A stretch of 64,000 nucleotides of DNA, taken from the NCBI GenBank assembly GCA_026120035.1, contig JALRME010000019.1:604877-668876 (forward strand), written 5' to 3'. This document shows, piece after piece, positions 12,459 through 25,360 of the stretch. The notes beneath the pieces were generated by a model. The model did not search any database. It worked only from the letters and a program-made list of their open reading frames with translations, and had not been told where the DNA came from. The stretch comes from Coleophoma eucalyptorum (taxonomy: Eukaryota; Ascomycota; Leotiomycetes; Helotiales; Dermateaceae). Numbering within the stretch: position 1 is the stretch's first letter; every line of letters begins with the position of its first letter. The translations under genes were made by a program, and so were the position numbers.

Positions 12459-13024
12459 AATGGTTCCATCAGAGAAGGGTTGCTAGAATCAAGCTGAAGA
12501 TTTCACCGTATCTTGAGTTTCGATATGCCAATATAAGACAGAACGTGTGCATTGAAGAATATTGCGGTCCTTCTTGCTGGCACATAAGTGATTTACTATT
12601 GACAGCACTAATATGGTCATCTAAACTTAATCAGATAGGTTGGTGGCCTGAACCTGTATTTCGGATGTTCTCAGACTAGAATGTTAGACTTGGCGCAGTG
12701 AATGAACGATGGAGATAAAGAGCCTCTAAGCACGTGAAAGATAATGGAAATTTGTGTAAGAGAGGCTTGATAATTATGAAGCCTTTCTAATTAAAGGTAT
12801 AGGGCTGTGAGCCTGGTTATCGCTAGATCTCCTAGGTCACAGGCTAGTTTGTTCCTTTGCGTGCCAAGGTGGACTTGGAGGATAGAATGCCTTCCACCCT
12901 GTTAGTTTAGCAAACATGTTCTTGAGCCTCCTTCTATATTACAGCTCCGATCTTCTTTCTGCATCTGCTCAGCCAAACCTCGCCGAGGTTTGATCTTCAC
13001 CCTTGCCAGTCTTGCATTTCCAGG
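12459..13024. other. Intergenic, 3' of the monooxygenase and upstream of the SH3 locus
   Basis: No ORF. A pyrimidine-rich stretch near 12930-12970 precedes the ATG at 13025 and would suit a fungal transcription start. Confidence 0.4.
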
Positions 13025-14056
13025 ATGGCTTTGGTCTTGCTACAGACCCCGCCGTTGCCTTGGGAGACTCGACCAAGACTTAAACAACAGCTCTTGCAGC
13101 CACAATCTTCTTACAACAACAGTGGATCGAACCAAGTGGAAACCGAGGAAGAAGATGGTCTTGGTATCAATTTCTACAAACCTGATGCTCAACTGCCCCC
13201 GTCCCCGTCTCCGGTTGCAACTGAGAAGCGAGCTGCGACTCCAGTGCAGATCGCCAAGGTAAAAGAGTGGGTTGCCGGGCATAGTACGGCCCGCAATAAC
13301 GAGGCGCAGTCAACGGTGGTCCTCGAGAATCACAAGATTGAGAATCCGAATCCGAATCAGAATCAGACTCAGAACGAGGAGCAGGACATCGACGAGCTGG
13401 TGAAGGAAGCCAGAGACCCCATCGACTTCATTGACGAGCTTCTAGAAGATAACTATCGTGCTCAGGCCGAGCACTTTTGTCGCAAGCCAAGTCGCAGTCA
13501 GAGCAGCACCAAGACAAACTCGCCTCGATCGGCTGTTTCGAGCCCCCTCGGATTCAGCTCTCCAGCACTGACATCCCCTCTCTTCCGAGGAGTCAGCAGC
13601 ACCTTCTGCACGCCAACCCGACTACCAAGAAATAGTAGCAACTCCGCCCCAATTCAGATACAACCACCACCACCAGCCAACAGTGCAACACCAGGCAGTT
13701 GTCAAGAAGAATTGGGAACGCCAGAGACCAACAAGACTCCGATCACACCAAATAGCAACGGCGTCTTCGATAGTCCGAAACTTGTCCCTTTCGAACTCCA
13801 ACTTTACAAAACACGACCCACGGGATTCTCTGCGACTCGCACTAGAACCTCTCCCAGTTTTGGCCACAGAATCAAAAATCTACCTACCTCAGGTCGCCAG
13901 GATCTCGATACCGCTCGTAAAAGTCCGTTCTATTTCACCAAAGCCGAACAGGATCTGATCGCAGCTCAAGTTGAAGCCAGACGTCCGTTCTGCAACCACC
14001 ACCACGACTGCATAACTTGCTTAAACAAGGAGTTTGCTTACTTCGAGAATAAAATC
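13025..14056 (+). CDS. Long ORF in frame with, and directly upstream of, the SH3 protein (N-terminal extension or separate gene)
   Basis: An uninterrupted 344-codon ORF starts at ATG 13025 (A at -3, G at +4) and runs without a stop into the SH3 gene's usual ATG at 14057. The sequence is Ser/Pro/Thr/Asn-rich and probably disordered, with more ordered-looking blocks such as DPIDFIDELLEDNYRAQAE and a Cys/His patch (CNHHHDCITC) near its end. Its length and composition argue against chance. If translated continuously, the product would be about 604 aa: join(13025..14131,14181..14888). Otherwise it is an upstream gene whose stop lies in an unseen splice, or a coding-like 5' leader. I do not recognise a family. 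Confidence 0.5.
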
Positions 14057-14888
14057 ATGTCTACCTCAATGGAACCCGATACTCGCCAGCAAATTATCAA
14101 CAACAACCGCTCTTTGCGGACCATCAAGAACGTATGGTAGTCCTCCCTTGTCACAGTGGGTATATGCTAAAACGAGACAGGAACTTGAGGGTCTGCTTGA
14201 GCGCAACATCCTCACAGATGCGATGTACGATGCCATCATGGCCCAGCTGCCCAACGAATCCCCCTTAAATGGCTCACTTCCAGCGCCCCGAAGTGCCTCT
14301 GCCGCTCCGACCGATGCCATGGCTCGCATGAACGTGAACGGTCCACCTCCAACATACCAGAACTCCACTGGAAATGCTCCTCCTCCTCCTCCACCCGCCC
14401 GAAACCCAACACCTTCCCGGCCAGAAGTTTGCCGCGCCGTTGCTTTATACCGTTATGCCGAACCAGAAGACTGTACATTTGAGGCTGGGGACCAGATTGC
14501 CGTTTATGAATACATGAATGCAGAGTGGTGGCTTGGAAAGAACATTCGCACGAACAAAGAGGGTGTTTTCCCAGCCAACTATGTTCAAGTTCAACAACAG
14601 CAACAACCAAATGGCGGATACTACGGAGATCAAAAGGTCGGTATGGGAGGATACCCAGCACAACCTACCTATGCACAACCGCCTCCCGGCCCCGGTCAAA
14701 GCAATCCATACAACTCTGCTGTACCTCCCATGGCAATCGCCGAAGGTGGAAATGAGCAACCTGCAGATGGAAAGCAGCCGTCAAAAGGAAGCGAGATGGG
14801 CAAGAAGTTTGGAAAGAAGCTTGGGAACGCTGCGATTTTTGGTGCTGGTGCCACTATTGGTGGTAACATTGTGAACTCGATCTTCTAA
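14057..14888 (+). CDS. SH3-domain protein of the Lsb1/Pin3 family
   Basis: The model is join(14057..14131,14181..14888), 260 aa, with a 49-bp intron. The N-terminal block RQQIINNNRSLRTIKN/ELEGLLERNILTDAMYDAI is the hallmark of Lsb1/Lsb2 (Pin3) proteins, which bind Las17/WASP at cortical actin patches. A Pro-rich stretch precedes one SH3 domain, about residues 117-170, with ALYRYAEPEDCTFEAGDQI, then WWLGKN and GVFPANYV. The tail is Gln/Pro/Gly/Tyr-rich and ends in a Gly/Ala-rich hydrophobic segment (AAIFGAGATIGGNIVNSIF). The length fits the family (yeast members are 215-241 aa), which is why I favour ATG 14057. The in-frame ORF upstream leaves a longer isoform possible. Confidence 0.82.
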
Positions 14889-17884
14889 GATCATATAGTT
14901 CGTAATACCTTTGTTTTCCTTGTGTTTGCGTTTGCTTCCACATTATAGATAGGCGTTCCGGGTTTTCTTTGAGTAGGCATGCTTGTACCAACCAAGCTTT
15001 CACTTCATAGTAAATTGGTGAGATTTTGAATGTTTTACCATCAGTAGTTTGGCATAGCTGAACCTACTGTTTGGCTTGAGGCAAAATCTTGTATCCTTTA
15101 ATTGGCAAACAACAAAGTTTTTCTCAATTTCATCTTGTGCTCGACGAGGATCCTCGAACTTAAAAGCGCCAATATTCGTATTTCTTGTTTCTATCTAATC
15201 GTTCCTAGTGCCATGCTTCATCCCTCCGATTCCCCGTTTGTGATATATTTTCAATATAGCCTTCTTCCAAACCTTTTTGCCCTTCTCACCATTCTGTGGA
15301 ATTCAACACCCCTCACGCCGGAACACAACTCCGTGATGTCATCGTCCCACCGACGTCGACGCGCCTCTTGATTCCCCTGCAATAAATGACAGTTCGAGGA
15401 GCAATGATAGGCACTCAAAAACGATAGTCGCTCAGAACGACAGATCCAGACATATGATCAACCTGTCACATTATTGCTAACCCACTCAAGTTAAAAATAA
15501 GCGTATGTCACAGTAGGACGCTGGAAAACTTTCTTTGAACAATAAAGCTGCCGTCAATGTCATCCCCAAGTCTTTCGGGCACCAAGGATCCTACAAAGCA
15601 CGGGCCAAAGAAGGGTGTTTTGTTGGGCACACCCATATTTGATCTTCTTGGGGATGCTTTGGACTGATACCATCTGTCAATTGTAATGGGGCAAAGTGGG
15701 GAAAATCCTCAAGTTTCATAGGGATGGATGCAAAGTGGCCCGAAAGATATAATAGAGGATGTGCCCCTAAATAAGGTTTTCTAATATGTGATCAGCATGA
15801 AAGAGCAGATAGCGAGAACCTTGAACGAGGTTACTGGGGCGTTTTTGTTGCTACGGTTTCATCTAGGAAATCACTGAAGTTTTCAAGATCGGTACAGGAT
15901 ATGTCATGGTGAATTGTCCTTTGGTACAGGTATTCTCTTGAATTTCTGTAATAGATCCAGCTATAGAAATAGCGATGGATTGAATGCTTTACAATATGAA
16001 CATCTTTGGGGCTTTAGGGTCGCCAGTGAACTGTCTATCCGCCAACCGGGATTTATAGCAAACCGGGATTTATAGCACGGCACTTTTTTTTTATCTCTAC
16101 CAAAATATAGACTCCAAGATTGGGTAGAGATTCAAGACTGGTAAAGCACAAGATTTCAAATGGGATTGAGGCTGTCTGCCAGAGCTCAGACCCAGAGCCA
16201 TCAAGATAGCCGCATGATATTTGCGTGACAGAAGCACTTTCAAGAGATACCAACGCACAATCCCGAAGCAAAATCAGATTTTTATGGCGCTGTAGGAATA
16301 TAAGAACCGGAAAGAACAGACTGATTCACGGAAAGGCTTTCGTCCACTTCGCTTAATCATTCTTATTACCTTAACTTCCTTCGTGGATCACTGAAGCCAT
16401 ACAAGCTATATAGTCAACAGAAGACTGCCTGACAAGCTCTTTTGCATGAAAAGAAAATCTCAAGTCGTAGTTGCTCGTAGGAGTGAGGGAGAGATGGCCA
16501 GAGAGAGTTCAAATTTGCTACCCCGATGAGTTGAAGCAAGCGAGTTTCCATCTTTTTCAGTCAGTTCGAAACCTCCTCATCCCATCTTTTTCAAGTAAAT
16601 TTGCTCAAAGGTAGAGGTATTGTTTTCACCCCTGATACTGAGAAGCTTACCTGCATCAGTATTGTGCTATCGCCTGCGGATTGGATCACCCACAGGTTAG
16701 AAAGACCTGGTACCGGCCAATGATATTTTTATTGGCACATTCCTACTATCACAATCCCAAGACAGAAGACTATAGATCACTACAATAATGCGAAGATGGA
16801 GTAGGGAGGAGAGAGGGTACTTAACCTACAAGGAAAAGAGCAAGAACGGACACAGACAGACTTATTAAGCCCATGGCTAGAAATGTACAGGCACTTTATG
16901 TGTTTTCTGGAAATAAGACTGAGGTAAAGATGGGATCAAGGATCATGGACACAAAAAGTCATCTGCAATAAGTGGGATTTTTTGAGGGCTTGGTGTTGGG
17001 GACCAGACTATAACGAGCTATCTGTAGACGTTGTCGGGCTGTGGGCTTGCACCATTTCCTCCTGTCTATAGATAGCAATAAGTAAAATCTGACTTCAGGA
17101 TGGGCTTTGATATTATGTGATTCCTTTTTGGAGTAGAAACTGTACGGGGTTTGAAGTATTTTTCCCTGATAAGCTGTTTCTATATGGCACTTTGATGATA
17201 TCGTCAACGGATCGCTTAACTTCTTTCTTTTGCCACTCTCCCTCAAGAGAAGGACTCAAACTAGCCATTCTTACAGGGTGTGCCCAAACTTACAACTCCA
17301 AAAAGTAGAAGGCTCGAGACTTCTGACTTTTATTTTAGTGTTTTCTCCGTTTGGCGGCGTTGCTAACGCTCCATATTGTAGAATAGTTGGCAATATCTCT
17401 ACCGCATTACTCCAAGTTGATAATGCCAAGAAGGCTTGGTGACCAAACCCACCAAATTCAACCAGCACTCCAATACCCAGCCCTTGCCATTCTCCTACCA
17501 ATTCAGGAGCGTTAACAGTCCCTTTCTATATGGATTTAAGAAAACACGTGCTCAATCACCACACCACCGCGGCGCATTGTGCCTGAAAAAGTGGATCTCT
17601 TATCATCGGAACCGGCTCCGACGGGGGGAGAGTGGGATAATCGTGATCCCGACGACAATCAAGCAAGCTCGCTGTCGTACCTATCACACCATATTGAGAC
17701 GAGATGACAAAAACGAGCCAGCGGATGGCATGGGGCAAAAGGGTGGGGTGATTTCCTTCTTAATAATTCGGGTTTCCTGAGTGGCTAGTGGCTCCTTCCC
17801 ATTTCAATTGTTTCGTCTTTCTGAGAATCACCTTCCTTCTCTCTTTTCTGCATCTTGAATTTACACGACAATCGAGATTTCAAA
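14889..17884. other. Intergenic, no supported gene
   Basis: About 3 kb of AT-rich sequence. ORFs at 16053-16271, 16959-17246 and 17436-17780 show no domain, introns or protein-like composition. A polypyrimidine leader (about 17810-17850) precedes the cytochrome c start. Confidence 0.5.
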
Positions 17885-18519
17885 ATGCCCCTTACTGCCG
17901 GTAAGTAAAGTCCTGGAGACTGGGGGAAGGGGGAGAGGGGGGGTTGGCATTTTGATTTGGAAAAGCCGTCCATGTGTACATTCTCGGGGGCTGATGCAGT
18001 AAACTAGGCGATCCAAAGCGTGGAGCTGAGCTCTTCGTGAAGCAATGCGAGCATTGCCATACTCTGGAGAAGGGAGGAGCTCACATCTTCGGCCCCAACC
18101 TCTATGCCATCTTTGGCCAGAAATCAGGCCAGATTCCAGGCTCGAAACCCAGTCAGATCTATAAAGATAAAGCAATCACGTGGACCCCAGGAACCATGGT
18201 AAGGAGAGAGCTCTCTACGTGTTCAGATAGAGGCTTGGGCCTTTGGCTCTACGTGGCTGTTCAATGTTGTAAGGTGTGAGCTGCAGAAATGCTGACATAG
18301 TTCTGCGTTGGTAGTTTGAATACCTTGCCGATACGAAAACGCCATTCCCAGGTTCAAAGAAGCCATACAAGGGCTTGCCAGACGAGCAAGATCGAAATGA
18401 TCTCATCGCGTAAGTTCTTTTCACCGGCTTGTTGCTGTTTCTCTACTTTGGTGCTGTACTGATTATAATACAGTTATTTGGAGACTCAGAAGGATAAGAA
18501 GTGGTTTGGCATTTGGTAG
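17885..18519 (+). CDS. Divergent cytochrome c-like protein lacking the usual methionine heme ligand
   Basis: The model is join(17885..17900,18008..18198,18315..18409,18474..18519), 115 aa, with in-phase GT-AG introns of 107, 116 and 64 bp. Class I cytochrome c blocks are clear: GDPKRGAELF, the heme-attachment CEHCH (C19, C22, H23), FGPNLYAIFGQKSGQ, ITW, MFEYL and DRNDLIAYLE. In the loop that normally reads PGTKMAF, this protein has PGSKKPY (81-87), so the axial Met (Met80 in horse numbering) is Lys85. The only methionines are M1 and M69. The C-terminus is extended and aromatic (KKWFGIW). There is no cleavable presequence, as is normal for cytochrome c. It is probably an intermembrane-space heme protein with altered ligation, and not the main electron carrier; a role is inference. 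A standard cytochrome c gene presumably exists elsewhere. Confidence 0.85.
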
Positions 18520-21500
18520 AATCCCTCCTCGTCTTTGAGTGTTTCTCGTTTCCAGGTTCTGGTCAGTTAATGCATTTGTATATATACCAACTAAAATTTA
18601 AACACCTTGCCGCCTAAACCATATTGTGAATTTGTATTTCTGTTTTGTTGTGTCGTCCGAGAAGTCTCGAGTCGAGTTTCCTTCTATTTCCAAGTTCTAT
18701 GTAAAACTTTACGGCTTGATATTTCTCAGTTAGATCCTCATTTGGCTCCTGGTTCCGAGAATCTGATTCGACACAACTACGCTCATTATTACGTCTGAGG
18801 AACTCCTGTTATCATGAAAATCCGCCATTCAAGGGCTCGAAAGATAAGAAACCGTAAGCCTGAGAAACCCAGATTTGCATGGAAAAGCACGCACTCTGTT
18901 GCCTTGCGTGTCAGAAAATACTCCTCTTCTCCTCCACAATACACTTCAACGTTTCACACCTTATTGAAGAGACATATTGAGGATGAAATGATACAATAGT
19001 GCGAGCTCGACATAACTTACATCCTGTTAGGTAGGCTCACGGATAAGACTTGCGGCAGTTGCTGCTGGAACGATCGAAAACCATGCAAAATATCAAGGCG
19101 TGAGGCACCCAGACGACGAGCAACCACCTAGCATGATCTGCGCATCAGACATATTGATGTGACTCTCATTTCAAAGCACATCATCGGATATAACTCTAAC
19201 TTACATTGGTCCTGGTATCGAGATGTGATCATACGTGCGCATCCAGTTCTCGGGGAGAAGAGCTGTGATCAAGCTTGATTCCCACAGAAGTTTCCCCTGA
19301 CCTATGAACAGGATCGAGAGAGAGAGAGAGAGAAACCAACCTTCGAAGATAACTGAGAGGGCGTCGAATCCCAAATGAGTTCTGTCTTTATCATGGATAT
19401 TTGTCACTGAAAGTGGGTAGGATCCAATCTCGTGAAACTACAGACATGTGTATACAAGGAGATTAAATTCTTGGTCATCGAAAAAAATCCCTCGCCTTTT
19501 TTCGATCGATGACATCGTCCGTCGTACAGCAATGGCTTCATGAACTTTCGCAGAAAAATGGGCTTTTGACTCCTCCCAATATTTACCTCGCGCCCATATT
19601 ATTATTATTTTTAATATTTTTAATATTTTCCTTTGCGATAAAAACCTAGAATAGTTTAGTTTGTGGATGAAACCCGAGAATCAGGAGGCTGGTTTGTCGG
19701 CTCTATTCTCGCTGTCCAGTCAACTAGGTGGAGTATGCAGAGAGGGATGACGATGAGGATGAACCATAAGTCAAGCAACAAAACATGGCAAATGCAGGAT
19801 TTGCAATGAGGCAGCTCCAAGGGCTGTCGTCGTGGTGCCACCGTTCTCTCGACATTGCTCGCAAACGCATAAATCAGCAGTTGCAGGTACGGGGCAGTCA
19901 GCCCTTTCGCAGCACCACGTGTTTCCACGAGTACGGCCTGGGACGTCTATAGTTGTCCTGGGAGATATAGAGTTGTCCAGGCTTCAATGGTCTTTCTTGC
20001 ACTCAGCTCGTCTACGAGAACAGCAGCCAAAGAAAAAGCAAAGCTCAACTCTACACAATTGTCTCCGAGCAAGACTCGTCCCCATCAAGTATAGACACAT
20101 GCTTCCACGTTTTTTCAAAACCTATTATGACTTGACTTTGACGTCGGTGCTCCTTTTCATGCTGTGGTCGTCTGATCTTTCGATAAATCGATCGGGAGAT
20201 GGAGGGCCAGAGAATCTAGGCCTGCATCCTTCTTTCAAGCTTATTTCTGTACGGGTTAGACGAGGTACTCGAAGGCACCATTTTTCCCGGATGGGGAGGT
20301 CGATCTTCGATCGCATGGTCCCTAGCCTATGGTATCGGGGGTTGTACAGCTGGTGATAGAAAGAGCGGAGACTTTCTTTCTCTTGGTATGTTGTCCATAT
20401 TCATTTACAGAGCAGCTCCAGCCAGTTTCAGCCACCCCAGCCAGCCAGGCCGTTGAAGCCATGAGACGAGGGGCTCTGTAGGTACATGGTGAGAACCTAA
20501 AGATTGCGGGTAAGGTGGGGAGGGAGAAAATATTATTCTTTAAGCATAATATTATCTAATCTCAGATACTTACTCAGACCTGCAAGAGAAGAACAGAGGA
20601 GAGGTTTCTAAGACTGAAGCCGGATCTTGTTACAATAGAAAGATAGCTCCCGAGACATTTTGCGTACTTCCCGCCTGCCTCGCTTTTCTGGTAACACAGC
20701 GTATCTTTCCTGCTAGACACGACAAAGCAAATGCAACGGGGAAAGGGCCCAGGCTATCCGCAACAAGACAAAATGATTGCATGGATTGAGAGGTGTCTGA
20801 TTGGAAGAAGAACGAGCGGAAAGAAAAAGTACTGCAAGCAACATCCACGGAAAGCTCTATTTCTGGAGCCTCTAGTTGTCTTATGCGGAACGGGAAAGAG
20901 GCTACAAAAAACTCTCCGCTTTTTGAGAGAAATTCGATGGTGAATAAGGAGAAAATATAGGAGAGTTAATTTTCTTTCTCTTTTCTTGCAAAGTTTCCAA
21001 TAGTTCGGAATGTGGTACGATGTCACTGTGACCATGGGAAGACCTTGCTGTACAGTACCTGCCCGTGTCTTTGATACTGTACCGTACACCATGGCCGGTA
21101 AAAGTTCGAGACTTTCTCTGAATGCAGATTGACTAGGGAGATGCTTATGTCCCGCTTGCTGCGAGGCATGGGAGAAATGGCAAAGCTTAATGGGCAAAGC
21201 CCTTTGGTTTGATCAGGAACACCAGCCTTCCTTACTTAGAAGACATGATGAACCATGGTGAATGTTCGGAAAAGCAACCGTGATCGACTAGACCTGTGGG
21301 CCTTGCGAGTGTCACTCTGATCGGACTCAGATAGCCGCTGAAGCACCAAGAAGGCAAGGCTTCAAGTTGACACTTCCAGCAATGAGTTAGTCAAGACTAA
21401 CAAACCAAAAGGCTACCGGGCCAGTAAGATAGGCTCGTGATTGCCCTCTCCCTCAAAACCGAGGGCTTGCATAGGCGTGCACACTAACCCTCCCCGGGAC

Positions 21501-24500
21501 CTCTATCAGAGACATATCTCGGGGCTTTATTGGCAGTGGAAGGGAAGCTGGACGCGATAGCTTACGGCTTTATGGTTTTTGTTTGCATGGTCGTGGGGCC
21601 CTTTATCACACCATGCGGCGTGCTTTGGAGTCCATGTGTGGGAAGACGCTGCATAAAATATGGGGAATGAAGAGTGTAGGTTAGAAGTGCCGTGGTCTTT
21701 CTACTTCTCCAGGGAAGACGAAGTGGTGATAAGGTTCTGCGCGTAGAACGAGTCTTGAAGAGGTGTGACGTGATGGCACCTTAGAAGAATGTAGATCTTG
21801 GATATTTGCAGTTAAAATAGACGAAGTGATGAATGTCAAGGGTCCTGACGGTTGAAGGGACAGGAATGTTGCCTTTGTCTTGTCACGTTGTCCCTTGATG
21901 GCCTTTGATGACCGGCGTGAGAGGCATGAAGACTGATGGGAAGATTTGCCTGATGGTATTGTTGAGGAAATCCCCCTGCAGTCTTGACCGACGGCTTTGC
22001 CTCATCAGCCGAAGAGAGGAGGAGGCCAAATTTCCGAGTCAAGTGCAAGTGCGGGGTGTCGCTTTCGGCCATGGGAGGCCAACACCATCGGAGACGCCGT
22101 ATTCTGCTCTACCTTGGCTGTGTCTACCTGAACATATCCCAATCTTGACTCTGCTGTTTTGTCTGCCCTGTCTGTCCTGGGGAAACAATTGCGGCAATTC
22201 TGATCCCATATCATAAACCCCTTGGCCGGAAGCCTCTAGACCTAGACCCGAGCTCAAGTTCTCTGGAGACAGCAACGCTGGTCGCCCGGGCTTCTGCAGC
22301 AGGTACGGTACCAGCTGAAACTGAAATGCAACAATACAAAATTACAGGCCCTTACTTGGTCATAACAGGGAGTGAATGAATGAATGAAAGTATGGGATTT
22401 TTCCGTCTGCCCAACGGAGACAAACCCCTTAAGCGAATTTTGGTGGCATGAGGCATGCAAGCAATTCTGCTCCTTCCGGGGAGACACGCAAATGGCTGAA
22501 ATCTTATTGCCAACAAGGTTTGTAGAGGATGGATGGCTTTGACCGTCTTCAGCTTTACGGAAAGCCAGCCTTCGACAGCACATGGCAACATGGGGTTGGA
22601 ACGCCTCGTAAAGGTGCCACTGAGAGCGCCGTGCTGTGTGATAATTCTGTGCCGTCGTACTGATTGATCATCCCTGAGACCACCACCGTATCCACAGCCG
22701 AGTCCTCCGTGCCTACCTGGCACAGGATAGATTCAGTTGTGGAAGCCAAAGCCGCACGTCAACACAATATTGGGGACAAAGTGGCGCCACTCCAAGGCGC
22801 AAGTGAGGCTCTGGGTAATTGCAGCGTCAGGTTGTCAATTGGCGGTGTCCCTTCTGCTGTCCCCCAGATTTCAGATTTCGGATTTCACACGGAGGCTGGG
22901 CCTAGCTGATGGGAATTCGAGGAGATATACTCGCGCCGGCAGGAAACAAAAAGCGACAGGGCCCTCAGAGTTCTAGAATTCCCAGGACACGGGTATATAC
23001 AGAACGCCATCAAGCCCGAAGATGCTCCAGCACCGCGGCAGTAGAGACAACCAGCAGACGGGCAGGGCAGCGCAAGACACACATAAACTGCCACACCCGA
23101 GATGCTGGGTTTTGGCCGAGGAGAGGGGAACGTCTTAGCTGGGAATCATAGACAAGAAAGCGTCCAGCCCTGATCCCAGCCCTACACTTTTGCTTGTCGC
23201 GCGGGTGGATCGAGCAGACACTCTCATCGTTGCCTTTCATTTCCCATGGATTAAGTCCTAACGGTCATGGTGATGGGTTCAGAGGCTCCTGATCACCAGC
23301 AGTGAGGTTAGAGAAGCGTGTGATGCTGCAGCTGGCTGCATGTCACCCCCCTTATGCACGGCGAATTACTTCAGGAGACCATCACCGACGGTCGAGACAG
23401 ACGGACGAGGCAGAAGCAAGCAGGCAAAGACGGGCAATCATTTCGCTTTCGGGAGATAAAGTACAAAATAAGGTAGGCTGATCAGGACCTTGTTCGGTTT
23501 TAGTGCATGTACAGCAGGCCCAGGGTTGGACCGTGTAGTGCAAAAGTCACCAGTGTCAGTGCAAGCCTCCAGCCCCGAGGAGTTGGGATCGAACGACGCG
23601 ACGCATCGTGGTGTAGCGATGGACGATCATGGTCAGGTGGGCTACAGTCGGATGAAGTCCTCGAATCTCACCGTGCTTAGACACGACGGTTGTTGGGGTC
23701 ATCATCGATGCTATTTCGGGTCCGAGGGAGAGCGTGCTACCTGGCATGCTGTAACCAGACGGTAGCGTAGTGTACTGCCAGAATTTCAAGGTGCTGACGA
23801 GCACGACCGGCCATGGCCCAATCTTTGGCTCCTGGATCCGGCCCAAGGCAATCTCAAGTGCGGTAATCTCATTACGGGCTGATACTTCATATTTCATACT
23901 TGCATACTTTGCTTCCTTCCCGTATGCTACCTTCCCGGCTATGCGATGCGATACCAAACCATGAAAGGTAGCATGGCCGCCAAGTTTCTTCGGACGCGAT
24001 GGCAAGTCCGCTGAACGAGGGAACAATAATCTGAACCCGACCGCCGACCAGGATCCCACTCGCGAAACAAAATGCCAAGGGACAAATCTGACAAGGACTT
24101 GGGTAATCCGATGGGGCCCAGTTCTAGACCGGCCGATTTGGCTCGTGCTCGACCAAGGCCACCAGCTCGCCTTGCCCGAACTAGAGATATTTAGCGATCC
24201 ATCCAACGAATGGAATTCAACTCCCGTTTCGTGATCTTGCTTGCGGAGGCCAACCCGACCCAGTCAAGCTTTCGTGCTGCCAGTCAAGCTTCTTTGCTCT
24301 CACCCCATGTGGTAAGGTGAGGGCAGCGAGGGCAGCAGCAAGTCTATCGTAAGGACGTGATAGTACCCCTAAACTTGGTAGCGATTTATGCGCTGCGCTG
24401 CTTGCTTTGCTGCATTACCAGACGAGCCCAGCTAATTGTTCTGGTGCACCCGTGTGATGATTCAGCACCCCTGATTCCTTTTCGGATGTTGGTTGTGTGT

Positions 24501-25320
24501 GTCGCTTATTGTTCGCGGTGCTTGGTTGCTTGCGTGCTTGCGTGCTTGCAGGAAGCATCGGTCGTTTTGCTTCTTCTGATCCCCTCCCAGGCAAGAGGGG
24601 AGCTGAACCGTCATTAAGAGATACCTCCTGAATTTAATTGACTGGCGGATGGATTGACGCAATAGACTGGTAAACCCACGACGCATAATCTGCTTTCCCC
24701 CTTCGTGCTCCTTTGCTTTTTATTGCTACGGTAGTAAGCTAAAGCGCGCTTCTGAGAACTTCCAGTTGGCCAAGAGGTTCTTAGAGACCGGCATTGATTC
24801 AACTTAGGGTTATGTTTGGATCCTTTTTCCTTCTGTCATTCTTTCTTGCCTCCTTTCCCTCTTTTCTTCCTCCCATAAGCTTTTTGCGATCGATGCTTTG
24901 CCCAAATCTATCCCTGGACCCTGGCTATGGGAATTCCAGCTCCCGCAACTTGCTTTTCCATTCCCACAGCTTGCCGCGCACAGCATGATGGACGGCGCCC
25001 GGGGGAGGGGGGGTCTCACTGGTGGTGAAATGGGATCTGTCAAAATTTCAAGACAGCCCTTCTCCGTTACCAACCTGAATTGCTCCCAACGCCACGCAAA
25101 GATGCTACTCAGCACAAGGCAAGACCTGCTTGGATCACGATTCTTCTGCTCATTTGACATGGGGATGTTCAACTCAATCTTCACACGGTGTAATAAGCCA
25201 GCAGCAGGACGTGCTCCGTAAGCGGTAAGCTGGGCACTAGCGACGCCAATCAACAAAATTCCCCTGGTCGATCCTTGGTCCAAGCGCTTTGCTGGCTTCC
25301 TGGAGCGACAGAGATCCTCA

Positions 25321-25360
25321 AGTAAGGTAAGGTATAGAATAAGGTAAGGTAAAGTAAGGT
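25321..25360. repeat. Imperfect AAGGT tandem repeat
   Basis: Repeated GTAAG/AAGGT pentamers, slightly degenerate, in non-coding DNA. Confidence 0.75.

Noticed and set aside
23556..24206. 216-codon minus-strand ORF
   Set aside because: No domain, no splice logic, odd composition and overlapping ORFs on both strands; judged chance.
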